From Arthrobacter sp. PAMC25564 (lineage in GTDB: Bacteria; Actinomycetota; Actinomycetes; Actinomycetales; Micrococcaceae): a stretch of DNA of 64,000 nt. Under the pieces are notes generated by a model. The model was not told the origin of the DNA. It saw nothing but the letters and a program-made list of their open reading frames with translations, and searched no databases. Shown here piece after piece: positions 55,716 to 64,000 of the stretch. The number at the start of each line of letters is the position of its first letter. Positions within the stretch are counted from its first letter, which is position 1. The translations under genes and the position numbers were made by a program. The DNA lies in contig NZ_CP039290.1 in the NCBI RefSeq assembly GCF_004798705.1, positions 682,001 to 746,000 on the forward strand. The letters are read 5' to 3'.

Positions 55716-56967
55716 GTTCACTTGCTCCTACTGGTTTTGAATGCGCCGACCCGCAGCCATAGCAGGCGCGCTCGAGTTCGCCCGCGACAACGTGCTGCGC
55801 TGGTTCCCACCCGGAGCGCACACTCGCCGCGATCATCGCCAGCCGTTCTGCCGATGGAGGCTCTTCCACCGCGCTACACAGGGCGGCAGCGAGCCCGGCT
55901 GGTGTCGGGTTGGCCCAGTTCACGTGAGAATTGCTCAGGCCCATCCGGGCCAGGGGCGAGTCGTTGACTACCGGCGTCGTGCCGGCCGCGAGCATTTCCT
56001 CGGGGACGAGGGAAACGTTGGTGAAGGAGAGCGCGAGTCCGGCAGCGGACTGGTTGTAAAGCCTGTTGAGATCAGACGGCGAGAGCTTCCCTGCATGGAC
56101 ATGGGGGACATCCCAGTTCTCCGGGCGGTCCCCATAGCTCGTGATCAACTGCTCGGGATGCCTGGCGTGAAATTCCTCCAGCGCCAACTTGGCCAGCAGG
56201 AAACCCCGCCGGTCCACGTCAGGGCGCGAAAAGAACACGACTCCAGTGCGTGGTCCGGTATTATCAAGGCGATACACGCCGGTGTCGCAGCCAAAGGGGG
56301 CGACGACGGAAGCCGCCCCGGTTTCGTCGTTGATCAGGTGCTGGACCATGTGTCCGACGGCGATGTGCCGAAAGCCGAACCTGTAGGTGTCCTCGGCCAA
56401 CGCGTACAGACTTCCGCGCGGGTAGAAGTAGGGCTCGAAGTCTTGCACGAAGTAGAACCTGTGCTGCGCGGCGGTCCCCCTCGTGGCCAGTACGTGGGCT
56501 GTCTCCCAGGAGCTGGCCACGGTCGCGTCATATCCCTCGATTTCGGCAGGTACGTAGCGAATGTCTGCGCGGAGCCATGGCCAGTGCTGGCGTATCACAG
56601 CGGCGTGGTAAGGGAGTTCGGATCCATGGCGGTTGTAGAGCAACAGGGTGCAGGCGTGGCCGCGCCGTTCCAGTTCCTGGACCATGCGGAAGAGCGTCGT
56701 ATGGCCTCCGCTCCCAGGCCCGGGAGGAGTGCAGATCCAGGCAATCCGGAGGGGCTCCTCAGACGGGAGCGATTGAGGGGTCGGCAGTTGCAAGCCCGTC
56801 GAGTTGGCGATATCGGCATACAGCAGCGGGAAATCCAGCTCTGCGGTCCGGAACGTCGTCGAGATCTTCCTGGCCGTGCGTTTGGCAAGTCGCTGGGCGA
56901 CGTCCCTCGCGCCGTTGGTCCGCAACCTGGCACTCAAGCGTTGAATCGAGGTCCACTGCTTCTGCAC
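55702..56967 (-). CDS. WsaF-like glycosyltransferase (GT4 type)
   Basis: 421 aa using GTG 56967, two bases after the stop of the upstream GT2 gene and 9 bases after GGAG. The frame is open much further left, but that part overlaps the GT2 gene. The segment PPGPGSGGHTTLFRMVQELE and the block FYFVQDFEPYFYPRGSLYAL, then TYRFGFRHIAVG, resemble the rhamnosyltransferase WsaF of S-layer glycan assembly. The C-terminal nucleotide-sugar domain has NRLYNQSAAGLALSFTNVSL and VPEEMLAAGTTPV (Glu contact). It likely adds rhamnose to the repeat unit; the sugar is inferred. Confidence 0.75.
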   Translation of the reverse strand: MQKQWTSIQRLSARLRTNGARDVAQRLAKRTARKISTTFRTAELDFPLLYADIANSTGLQLPTPQSLPSEEPLRIAWICTPPGPGSGGHTTLFRMVQELERRGHACTLLLYNRHGSELPYHAAVIRQHWPWLRADIRYVPAEIEGYDATVASSWETAHVLATRGTAAQHRFYFVQDFEPYFYPRGSLYALAEDTYRFGFRHIAVGHMVQHLINDETGAASVVAPFGCDTGVYRLDNTGPRTGVVFFSRPDVDRRGFLLAKLALEEFHARHPEQLITSYGDRPENWDVPHVHAGKLSPSDLNRLYNQSAAGLALSFTNVSLVPEEMLAAGTTPVVNDSPLARMGLSNSHVNWANPTPAGLAAALCSAVEEPPSAERLAMIAASVRSGWEPAQHVVAGELERACYGCGSAHSKPVGASEHVER

Positions 56968-56968
56968 C

Positions 56969-58069
56969 TTAGAACACTCCGTTTCTGTGCCATTTGCGCC
57001 AATTCCTGTTTGTGCGGATGCGGCCCCTGACGCGGCGCAGCAAAGGCAGCACGTTGGCGCCCGCAGCGGGAGCGGGGTTGTTGATCCTTCGGGACAGAGT
57101 TTCCCACAGGGCCGATCCCTCGATTTCGGGATCCACATCTTTCGCGAACGCACGGTACGCCGCGAACAGGGCCGGATCGGGCAGGCCTCGGTCGAGTTCC
57201 AATCCCGCCGTGTAAAGCGCCTCGTTGACCAGCGCCGTCCGGGCATCGCGAAGGAGCTCCTCGGCCCCGGGTATCTGCCCGGCTAAACCCCCGAAGAGGG
57301 TTTCGAAGACTTCATACCGCTCGCCAAGATCCAGGCAGCCGTCCACTTCCTTGGCAGACATGCTGTTTGGATGGTCCCGATGCCAGGCTTGGTCAGCCCC
57401 GTGGATGTAGGCGACGTCCGCAAATGCGGAAATACGAAACCACAACTCCATATCCGGTGTATGGCGGAGCGGCGCCTGATACCCGATGCGTTCAACAACG
57501 GAACGGCGCATGAGCGCCTCCGGTGACGTGATGACGTTCTGCGCGGAGCGGCACCGGTCCCTCAGCCAGTCCTGCCCGGGCCAGATGGTCCACGCCGACG
57601 CCTGGCTCCGGGCCTCCGGCAGGCTCTCGGTGGAAAAGTGAATCGGGTGACCGTAGACGAGTCCGACGGACGGGTACGCCCCGGCCAGCTGCGTTGCACG
57701 GGCAAGGGACCCGGGAGTGAGCAGATCGTCCGCGTCGAGCCGCACCAGGAACTCTCCCGTGGCTATTTTTGCTCCGTCATTGAATGTCGCCACCATCCCC
57801 TTGTTTCGCTCGTGCGACAGCACAGAGACATTCGGGTTCGTTGCGGCTAGGCCTTTGGCGACTGACAGGCTGGAGTCCGTGGAGGCATCGTCGACGATGA
57901 TCACGTCGACCTCAACCTCTTCCTGGGCAAGGCAGCTGTGGACGGCCTGGGGAAGGAAGTTCGCGTAGTTGTAACAAGGAACCACGACCGTCACAGTTGC
58001 CGGCGGCTCCGGTACGGCCCGGGGCTTGACCCGGATCCGTCGATCAACGCTTTGCACCGTATTCTCCAT
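56969..58069 (-). CDS. GT2 family glycosyltransferase
   Basis: 366 aa from ATG 58069, with GGAGAAG upstream inside the end of the aminotransferase gene. The GT-A fold starts TVTVVVPCYNYANFLPQAV; VDVIIVDDASTDSS holds the first Asp pair, and LVRLDADDLLTPGSL is the DxD metal site. The C-terminal half (about 200-366) is helical. It is paralogous to the GT2 gene at 60688-61773, sharing the PCYNYA start and the tail pattern near SALWETLSRR. It transfers a sugar from a nucleotide donor in the cytoplasm. Confidence 0.88.
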   Translation of the reverse strand: MENTVQSVDRRIRVKPRAVPEPPATVTVVVPCYNYANFLPQAVHSCLAQEEVEVDVIIVDDASTDSSLSVAKGLAATNPNVSVLSHERNKGMVATFNDGAKIATGEFLVRLDADDLLTPGSLARATQLAGAYPSVGLVYGHPIHFSTESLPEARSQASAWTIWPGQDWLRDRCRSAQNVITSPEALMRRSVVERIGYQAPLRHTPDMELWFRISAFADVAYIHGADQAWHRDHPNSMSAKEVDGCLDLGERYEVFETLFGGLAGQIPGAEELLRDARTALVNEALYTAGLELDRGLPDPALFAAYRAFAKDVDPEIEGSALWETLSRRINNPAPAAGANVLPLLRRVRGRIRTNRNWRKWHRNGVF

Positions 58070-58074
58070 TTTTC

Positions 58075-59190
58075 TCACTTCTCCAACGACGTACGCAGTT
58101 GCTCGGCGACGAATTCCTGCTGGGACGCCGTGATTCCCGGATAGAGGGGAAGGGACAGTATTTGCTGGGAGTGTTTCTCGGCCTCGGGAAAGGATCCCCG
58201 ACGGTGGCCCAGGAACTCATAGGCCGGCAGCAGATGGACGGGCAGGGGATAGTGGACCCCGGCTCCAACGCCGCTTTCGTTCAGCCGGGCGACAATACGG
58301 TCGCGGTCGCGCCCGGGAACACGGACGACGTACAGGTGGAAGACGTGTTCGTTGCCTGGCGTGGTGGCCGGCAGCACGACGTCGTCAAGACCTTCCAGCA
58401 GCGTGGCGTACAGCTCCGCAGCCTCCGCCCGCTGCTGGTTCCATTGATCCAGGAGCGCGAGCTTGGCGGACAGGACCACCGCCTGAAGGGAATCCATCCG
58501 CGAGTTGAAGCCGATGTCACCGTGCTCATAGCGGGTTGTTCCGCCGTGGTTGCGAAGCTTGCGGAGTTGATCGGCAATTGCCGCCGAGCTCGTCATGACG
58601 GCCCCGGCATCCCCGTACGCTCCGAGATTCTTCCCCGGGTAGAAGCTGGTGGCGGCGACGTCGCCCAACGACCCTGCGCGGGCACCGAAGCGTTGTGCGC
58701 CCTGGGCCTGGGCCATGTCCTCAACGAGGGCCACGTCCGCGTTCGTCGCACGGCGAAGCAGTTCCATGGGAGCCGCCTGGCCGAACAAGTGGACGCCTAT
58801 AACAGCCTTGGTCCGCGATGTCAGCTTTTCCGCGACGCTCCCGGGCTCCACCAGGAAATCGGTGTCGCAGTCCGCGAGGACAAGTTTGGCGCCCGCGCGC
58901 ATGACGGCGCCTGCCGTGGCAACGAACGTATTGGCCGGCACAATCACTTCATCTCCGGGCTTGACGCCGGTTGCCCGAAGGGCGAGCTCGATGGCGTCGG
59001 TCCCGTTTCCCACGCCGACGGCGAACTGGGCGCCGCAGTACCTTGCCCAGGCCTCTTCGAACTCCCCGACTTGGGGTCCGAGGACGAAGCTGCTTTCCGC
59101 GATGACCCGGTTGAAGCCCTCACGAATTGTGTCGTTGATCTGCCGCTGTTGTTGGGCCAAATCGACCAGTGGCACGCGATGAGTAGTCAT
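58075..59190 (-). CDS. DegT/DnrJ/EryC1/StrS family aminotransferase
   Basis: A 371-aa PLP enzyme that aminates a keto-sugar nucleotide. The start is ATG 59190 with AAAGGA upstream. Motifs are FVLGPQVGEFEEAWARYCG, NGTDAIELALRATG (cofactor phosphate), HLFGQAAPM, the Asp in VEDMAQAQGA, and the lysine in TSFYPGKNLGAYGDAGA; FNSRMDSLQAVVL follows. Together with the NeuD/PglD-like acetyltransferase it suggests an N-acylated amino sugar (for example a 3- or 4-amino-deoxyhexose). The dehydratase needed before it is not in the window. Confidence 0.93.
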   Translation of the reverse strand: MTTHRVPLVDLAQQQRQINDTIREGFNRVIAESSFVLGPQVGEFEEAWARYCGAQFAVGVGNGTDAIELALRATGVKPGDEVIVPANTFVATAGAVMRAGAKLVLADCDTDFLVEPGSVAEKLTSRTKAVIGVHLFGQAAPMELLRRATNADVALVEDMAQAQGAQRFGARAGSLGDVAATSFYPGKNLGAYGDAGAVMTSSAAIADQLRKLRNHGGTTRYEHGDIGFNSRMDSLQAVVLSAKLALLDQWNQQRAEAAELYATLLEGLDDVVLPATTPGNEHVFHLYVVRVPGRDRDRIVARLNESGVGAGVHYPLPVHLLPAYEFLGHRRGSFPEAEKHSQQILSLPLYPGITASQQEFVAEQLRTSLEK

Positions 59191-59200
59191 GATGTTCCTT

Positions 59201-60691
59201 TCAGCTCGTCGATGCTGGAGTTTCCGATACTTCTTTGCCGCGGTCCGGTGTTTCGGTGTCTGATGCCCAACGGGCAGCGGCACGCACTTGTCTGCTGAAC
59301 CACCGGGCCAGCAACAGAATGTAGACACCTGTGCCGGCGGCGCCCCCGGCAAGGAGTTGGGTCAGCGGCGTCGGGAGCAGGGATATCGTGACCATCGCGG
59401 CGGCAGCCGCCGGTATGGCCGCGGCCAGGGGTGGCCAGAGCTTGGAGGCCACGGCCCGCAGGTCTGCCCCGCTGCGCTTCAGGGACACGGCGTAGGCCGG
59501 ACAAACTACAAGAAGGGCTGTTGCCAGGTGGGCTGCGGCCACTCCGGCCGTTCCATCCAGGCTGATGCCGAGCAGGACGGCGGGTATGAGGCCGGCGATC
59601 CAGGCAACTTGAACGAACAGCGTGACCCGGGCTGCTCCCCGCGCGAGGAGATACGAAGCTGAAAGGTCAAATAGGGTTCGGAGTGCCCCGAAGATTCCAA
59701 GCCAGCCCAGGATCAATGACGCGGGCAGCCATTTGGGCCCGTAGACGAGTTGCACCACAGGTCCGGCCAAAACCGCCAACATAAGACCGGCTAGCAAGGA
59801 GACGGCCCACACCGGTCCAAGCATGGCCGCGAAGCTCTGATCCGACCGTCCCCGTGCCAGTCTGGCAAATGCTGGAATAGAAACGGAACGAACCACCTGG
59901 CCGAGTGCGCTCATCGGCCAGTTCGAGATATTGAATGCCAGGAAATAGAATCCGAGCGCCACGGGCCCGGCAAGACGTGAGATGGCGACGGTGTCAACGT
60001 TCAACAGCGCCCAGGACAACATATTTGCACCCGCTACGGGCAGACCGTAGTCCAGGACTCCAGGGGCCACGTGCCGGTCAAAACCGAATCGGGGGCGTTC
60101 CCCGGATAGGACAAATTGAAGGACCAGCGAAACTGCCTGGGAGGAGATCCGGGCAACGGCCAGGCCCATGACCCCCCACCCGGCAAGCACGAGTGCGATA
60201 GTCAGCGATGTCCCAACAACGAATTCTACGCACGAGATGCCAAAAATCTTCTTCTGCGCGAATAGCCGCTGCAGGGCCGCGTACGGCACCACACCGAGGC
60301 TGGCGAGCAGCAGGGAGAGGGACATGACTGCAATGACGGGGCCGGCCTCGTGGCTACCCAGAAGATCCGCCAGTCCTTGGGCCGACGCCGCCATCGTCAC
60401 CGTCAGTACGGTTCCCGAGACGGCGGCAAGGCTGGCGACGGTGGGCGCTTTACGGACAGGATCCTCTGAGCGGACGAGGTCTGCGCTCATTCCGAGATCG
60501 GCCAGCGATATCAACACCGCCTGAACGCTCAGAGCCACGGCGAAAACCCCGAATTGGGCAGGCGCCAGGAGCCACGCAAGGACGATGCCCACAGCGAAAC
60601 TGCTCAGGCGGAGAACGAGGCTGTTGACGCTGCTCCAGGCGAGTCCGTGTCCGATGCGTTGCCGGAGTCCGGGGTATGCGGTTGCCGTCAT
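59201..60691 (-). CDS. Wzx-like polysaccharide flippase
   Basis: A 496-aa membrane protein of the MOP superfamily with about 12-14 helices. It starts GHGLAWSSVNSLVLRLSSFA, with AWLLAPAQFGVFAVALSV, the classic N-terminus of Wzx/RfbX-type exporters, and continues with SRLAGPVALGFYFLAF. It flips undecaprenyl-linked repeat units to the outer face for the Wzy-like polymerase. ATG 60691 overlaps the preceding stop (ATGA). The ~25-residue tail is charged. Confidence 0.88.
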   Translation of the reverse strand: MTATAYPGLRQRIGHGLAWSSVNSLVLRLSSFAVGIVLAWLLAPAQFGVFAVALSVQAVLISLADLGMSADLVRSEDPVRKAPTVASLAAVSGTVLTVTMAASAQGLADLLGSHEAGPVIAVMSLSLLLASLGVVPYAALQRLFAQKKIFGISCVEFVVGTSLTIALVLAGWGVMGLAVARISSQAVSLVLQFVLSGERPRFGFDRHVAPGVLDYGLPVAGANMLSWALLNVDTVAISRLAGPVALGFYFLAFNISNWPMSALGQVVRSVSIPAFARLARGRSDQSFAAMLGPVWAVSLLAGLMLAVLAGPVVQLVYGPKWLPASLILGWLGIFGALRTLFDLSASYLLARGAARVTLFVQVAWIAGLIPAVLLGISLDGTAGVAAAHLATALLVVCPAYAVSLKRSGADLRAVASKLWPPLAAAIPAAAAAMVTISLLPTPLTQLLAGGAAGTGVYILLLARWFSRQVRAAARWASDTETPDRGKEVSETPASTS

Positions 60692-61773
60692 ACGCCAAAT
60701 CGCCTCCAGCGGCGCCACCGCAACGACCAGCGCCAGTTATCCACCCTGCCGGACAGCCGACGCCGATAGGCGGGCATCCGGCCCTTCCCGCGAATGCGGT
60801 ATGCCCTCCACGGCGCAGAGCCCGTAATGCCGGCATCAGTTTCCACCGCGAACTTGGCCAGCTCCTCTGCGGCAGCCGCGTTCATCCCGCCTTTGTCGAG
60901 GGCCTGGTTGGCGGCGCGGACTGCTTCAACTGCCAGTGCGTGCCGTGCCATGCGCAACAGTCCGGGGTGACGGTTCAGGGCCGATCCCGGCATACCCGCT
61001 AGATCTTCGAAGACATGGCGCCGCGCCTGGATGTCCGCGAGTCCCCCACCGAAATCCGTCAGGTGCATGTTCAGTCCATGGACCCGGTAGAAGGCTTGAA
61101 CGATTCCGTTGACTCGTCCGACTGAACCAATCTCCGCGGCGCGCAGCCAAAGCTCCATATCCGCCGAATGCGGCATGTCCGGCCTGTAGCCGCCGAGCCG
61201 ATCCATGACGGAACGGCGCAGTACCGCCTCTGGATTCACGATGATATTGGACCCTCGCCGGCACATTATCCGGGTCCATTCTTCGCCGGTCCAGAGCGAC
61301 CACGACTTCCTCATCTCCCCGGTCGGCGGTACCTTGTCGTGAAATTCCTGGGCATAGCCGTAGGCCAGCCCGACTTCGGGGTGGGCTTCCAACAGGGCTG
61401 TGGATCGAGCCAGAGATCCGGGTGCCAGCAAGTCATCCGCTGACAGCAGGACAACATACTCGCCTCGGACCCGCGACAGGCCGTCGTTGTAGCTCGCAAT
61501 GTGCCCCAGGTTTTGACTATGCAAAACCACGCTGATTCGCTCGTCCCCGGCGGCAAGCTCCCTCGCAACCCGCGGACTGGCATCGGTTGAGGCGTCATCG
61601 ACAATGATGACGTCCAGATCGACGCCCTCCTGGCTCACGACGGACGCCACAGCCTCTGTGAGGTACCGGGCGTAGTTGTAACACGGGATGACGACCGAAA
61701 CCACCGGGCGACGCAACAGTGCCGTCGGTTTCTGATGATTTCCGAACCCAATCCGGATTGCCGCGCGGTTCAC
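60688..61773 (-). CDS. GT2 family glycosyltransferase (paralog)
   Basis: 361 aa from GTG 61773, which overlaps the acetyltransferase stop (GTGA). The GT-A domain has VVSVVIPCYNYARYLTEAV, DVIIVDDASTDASP and VVLLSADDLLAPGSLARS (here SADD serves as the DxD-like site). The helical C-terminal half ends in an Arg/Trp-rich stretch. It is similar along its length to the GT2 gene at 56969-58069, suggesting duplication followed by donor or acceptor change. The likely role is addition of one sugar to the lipid-linked repeat unit. Confidence 0.87.
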   Translation of the reverse strand: MNRAAIRIGFGNHQKPTALLRRPVVSVVIPCYNYARYLTEAVASVVSQEGVDLDVIIVDDASTDASPRVARELAAGDERISVVLHSQNLGHIASYNDGLSRVRGEYVVLLSADDLLAPGSLARSTALLEAHPEVGLAYGYAQEFHDKVPPTGEMRKSWSLWTGEEWTRIMCRRGSNIIVNPEAVLRRSVMDRLGGYRPDMPHSADMELWLRAAEIGSVGRVNGIVQAFYRVHGLNMHLTDFGGGLADIQARRHVFEDLAGMPGSALNRHPGLLRMARHALAVEAVRAANQALDKGGMNAAAAEELAKFAVETDAGITGSAPWRAYRIRGKGRMPAYRRRLSGRVDNWRWSLRWRRWRRFGV

Positions 61774-62429
61774 AGCTGAGCCGCCGCTCCGTTGACGCCA
61801 CCGTGGTTGAGCTGATGTGCCGGGACGCCCACCCACGTTTCGCCGTCGGGGACGTCACTCAGGACCGCGGCACCCATGCCGACCGTAGCGTACGAGCCAA
61901 TCAACGTCCGTTCCCGCACACTGGAATTCATGCCAAGGTGGGCGGCGCGGCCTATCCGGACCCCGCCGCCAAGAGTGGTCCCGGCGGCAAACGTCGCGAA
62001 GTCCGCCACGGCGTCGTCGTGCGTAAACGTGACCCCGGGCATGGCCACCACGTGCGAACCTAAGGTGACAGAGGCCGTCAGTGTCACGTTCTGCAGCAGG
62101 ATGCTGCCCCGGCCGATACGGCAACCCTCAGGCATCCGGACCGACGGGTCGATCACTGTGGCATAGCGGTTGCTGCCAATGCCGAGAGCACTCAGACGTT
62201 CAACCAGGGCCTCTCGGGGACGGCCGGCATCCAGGCAGACCAGAAAGAAGGCGTGCGTGTAGTGGACAGAGTCATCGATGGGTCCAAGGACGGGCGCTCC
62301 GTCCACATCGCTCCCGATCATCTCGGCGTCATCAAGGAATCCGACGACGTCGTAGCGTCCGCTGCTGCGAACGGTGGCCAGGACCTCACGGGCCAGGCCG
62401 GTGGCGGCGATCAGCAAAAGCTCGCTCAT
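61770..62429 (-). CDS. NeuD/PglD-like sugar O- or N-acyltransferase
   Basis: A 219-aa two-domain enzyme. The N-terminal Rossmann-like part (LLLIAATGLAREVLATV) binds the sugar nucleotide; the C-terminal left-handed beta-helix has hexapeptide repeats (GRGSILLQNVTLTASVTLG) with the catalytic His in GVTFTHDDAV. The usual GxGG near the N-terminus is AATG here. It acylates an amino sugar made by the DegT aminotransferase in the same operon. It is the first gene of the minus-strand operon. Confidence 0.85.
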   Translation of the reverse strand: MSELLLIAATGLAREVLATVRSSGRYDVVGFLDDAEMIGSDVDGAPVLGPIDDSVHYTHAFFLVCLDAGRPREALVERLSALGIGSNRYATVIDPSVRMPEGCRIGRGSILLQNVTLTASVTLGSHVVAMPGVTFTHDDAVADFATFAAGTTLGGGVRIGRAAHLGMNSSVRERTLIGSYATVGMGAAVLSDVPDGETWVGVPAHQLNHGGVNGAAAQL

Positions 62430-62504
62430 CTGGTCACCAGCCCGATTTTCGGGAAACCGGCGCAGGGCTGCGGAGCCCTCCCGGTAGACACGGGGGTGAG
62501 GTTG

Positions 62505-62552
62505 GCTGGCAGCATCCGGACTCGGGTTCCGTCAGCTCCGGATGCTGCCAGC
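62505..62552. terminator. Strong 16-bp hairpin, terminator or attenuator
   Basis: GCTGGCAGCATCCGGA (62505-62520) pairs perfectly with TCCGGATGCTGCCAGC (62537-62552) around a 16-base loop. It lies 76 bases before the first gene of the minus-strand operon and about 410 bases after the regulator stop, so it may lie inside the operon leader. Confidence 0.6.
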
Positions 62553-62589
62553 TCCTGTTCGCGGGTCGGTTGTGCAGCAACAGACCCGG

Positions 62590-62615
62590 CAATCCGGCCG
62601 GTAATGGCCGGATTG
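62590..62615. other. Second hairpin in the same region
   Basis: CAATCCGGCC (62590-62599) and GGCCGGATTG (62606-62615) form a perfect 10-base stem with a 6-base loop. Confidence 0.55.
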
Positions 62616-62964
62616 AATCTGTGACGGGCGGCCGCGGCCCGTGCGACGCGACGCTCCGCACCGGACGCCGGTCGGTTCCCGCTGGATTGCCTGTCCCGAC
62701 GTGCAACTGGCCAAACCGCCATCCCCCACCTTCTCTCTCGCCGAACCTTCGCGGCGCGGCGCCGATTCTTTGCGGAACCTGCCGGCGGATACCGGCGACA
62801 TGGACCCGGTTCAGCAGTTCGCTCGGTGGGCCTAGGGAAAAGCTAGCCCCGACGGGCGGGGGAAAACCGGAAACGGGGAGCCGATGTGGTTCAAGCGCGG
62901 GAAGTATGCGGGATCTGCGGGATCCGCGGGATCCGGATCCGGGGCCTCAGCCGCAGACAATCCG

Positions 62965-64000
62965 TCAGACGGCCACCGGGGACGTCTCGCGGGCCGGCTC
63001 CGGCGCCGGCAACGGTTCCCTGGCAGATATCAGGGAGGTGAGCTGGGACCGTGATTGGACTCCCAACTTCCGGTAGATCCCCGTCAGGCGCACCTCTACC
63101 GTTCGAACAGATACGAACAGCGATGCGGCGATTTCCTTGTTGCGCCGGCCCCGGGAGACCAGCTGCACCAGTTCGCGTTCGTGGTCCGAGAGCAGCAGCA
63201 GGGCCGGGTTTTGAATCTCCGGCACCACTGCGACGCGGCCGCCGAGGAGCAACGTGTCCACTTGCTGCGTCCATGCGGCAGCGCCGACTTCCTCGAAAAG
63301 CGCTTTTGCCCTCAGGAGTGAGTCCTTCGCATCCTTGGGCCTGCCGGAGGTCTTCAGGCGCTCGGCATAGCAGAGCAGCGTCCGGGCCCGGTCGAATACA
63401 GAATCGCCTTTCTGCCACGCCTCCAATGCCTGGGCGAAGAGCCCCAAGGACTGGTCACCCTCCGCCACCAGGGCCCTTGACCGGGATACGGCCATGCGCA
63501 GCCACCGGGATTTCAGGCCGGTTGACCGGTATTCCAGCCGTGCCAGCGCCCGGGTGGCTTCGCGGCGCCGGCCAAGCCTGACCAGTACTTCGACCAGATC
63601 GGACTCACAGCGCAGAAGTGCGGGATTGGGGAAGTCCAGGCCTATCTCCGAAGCCCGGGCGAGCATGGCCGCGGCCTCCGCAAGATCGCCGCGCATCAGC
63701 GCAAACTGGCCCTGGCAGGCAACAAGTTGCGCTGTGGCTTGCGCCGGGGTGTCAGCACTGGCGAACCGTTGGGCCTCGGCGAGGCGCGACTGCGCCTCCA
63801 CCTCGTCCCCCGCCGCATGGGCGCGCCAGAGGAGCAGGTTGTTCCGCAGGCCACGGTGATAGTGCTGGCTCGTTGGCGAACCGGCGATTTCGTCAATCAG
63901 CGCGATCGCAGAGCGGAAATTCCCGGCACGGATTTCGTTGTCGGCTGCGAAGTAGCGGGCGGTTTCGCTCCAGTTGGCATCGCTGGCCGCGTTCAGATTC
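62965..64000 (-). CDS. LuxR-family regulator with TPR-like repeats (5' end outside window)
   Basis: The frame stays open to the window edge, so the N-terminus is missing. The visible 345 residues consist of helical pairs resembling TPR/MalT-type repeats (for example ARYFAADNEIRAGNFRSAIA, LLLWRAHAAGDEVEAQSRL) followed by a C-terminal GerE helix-turn-helix (LSDHERELVQLVSRGRRNKE, then ASLFVSVRTVEVRLTGIYRK). This is the plan of LAL/MalT-like activators, which often carry an NTPase domain further upstream. Its position suggests it controls the glycan operons; that is inference. Confidence 0.8.
   Translation of the reverse strand, partial: NLNAASDANWSETARYFAADNEIRAGNFRSAIALIDEIAGSPTSQHYHRGLRNNLLLWRAHAAGDEVEAQSRLAEAQRFASADTPAQATAQLVACQGQFALMRGDLAEAAAMLARASEIGLDFPNPALLRCESDLVEVLVRLGRRREATRALARLEYRSTGLKSRWLRMAVSRSRALVAEGDQSLGLFAQALEAWQKGDSVFDRARTLLCYAERLKTSGRPKDAKDSLLRAKALFEEVGAAAWTQQVDTLLLGGRVAVVPEIQNPALLLLSDHERELVQLVSRGRRNKEIAASLFVSVRTVEVRLTGIYRKLGVQSRSQLTSLISAREPLPAPEPARETSPVAV

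Larger units (their letters stand above)
62430..62964. other. 535-base region upstream of the minus-strand glycan operon
   Basis: It holds two hairpins (listed separately) and must include the operon promoter. A short GC repeat (GGGATCTGC, GGGATCCGC, GGGATCCGG) is at about 62908-62940 beside the regulator gene end. No gene is supported, though open frames cross it. Confidence 0.5.

Noticed and set aside
60736..60744. TTATCCACC in a GT2 gene as a DnaA box
   Set aside because: Single imperfect match within coding sequence, no cluster.

Overview
The window looks like an origin-proximal piece of a high-GC actinobacterial chromosome, most likely Arthrobacter, Pseudarthrobacter or a close Micrococcaceae relative. 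The evidence is the very high G+C, the frequent GTG starts, the gene order trxA-trxB-pseudokinase-murJ-NUDIX-pcnA (the layout found beside parAB/oriC in actinobacteria, for example Rv3907c-Rv3914 of M. tuberculosis), and seven parS centromere sites next to trxA. The genus is an inference; no rRNA or tRNA gene was seen.

1-8.6 kb is a nested graveyard of mobile DNA: an IS4-type transposase fragment, a truncated IS21-type istA, a decayed IS3-type element, and a second, unrelated IS21 element. The second IS21 istA is split by a 3.8 kb element carrying two overlapping tyrosine recombinases. 8.6-11.4 kb has no convincing gene. It holds DnaA-box-like sequences and seven parS sites, some on 121-bp tandem repeats. 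parA and parB are not in the window and probably lie beyond position 1.

11.4-39.1 kb is mostly housekeeping. It holds thioredoxin and its reductase, a membrane pseudokinase with a discoidin-like outer domain, the lipid II flippase MurJ, a NUDIX hydrolase, a CCA-adding enzyme, a histidine phosphatase, a GT87-type mannosyltransferase and a phytoene-desaturase-like oxidoreductase. Next come a MacB/FtsX-type ABC pair divergent from a NarL-type two-component system, a lipoprotein PBP, an ABC-F protein, an MFS transporter, a PAP2-diacylglycerol kinase fusion, an ABC-2 exporter with phased operator repeats, an amino acid permease, an internally deleted intradiol dioxygenase remnant and an M18 aminopeptidase.

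39.4-64 kb is a cell-surface glycan locus built as two converging halves that meet at 54.83-54.85 kb. The plus half starts with two giant secreted paralogs (1561 and 1728 aa). Each has an N,N-dimethylformamidase-beta-like domain followed by alternating DUF4082 and Big_5 modules, many of them identical at DNA level. Each is preceded by the same promoter block and a ~200-nt leader that looks structured. A lipoprotein glycoside hydrolase, a rhamnosyltransferase-like protein, two kinase-less chain-length proteins and a Wzy/WaaL-type polymerase follow. The minus half is a tightly overlapping operon: NeuD/PglD-like acetyltransferase, GT2, Wzx-like flippase, DegT aminotransferase, GT2, WsaF-like glycosyltransferase and a second rhamnosyltransferase-like protein. 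A LuxR-type TPR regulator, cut by the window end, lies upstream. Together they suggest an exported heteropolysaccharide containing rhamnose and an N-acylated amino sugar. The giant pair and their shared leader are the best candidate for an undescribed system.
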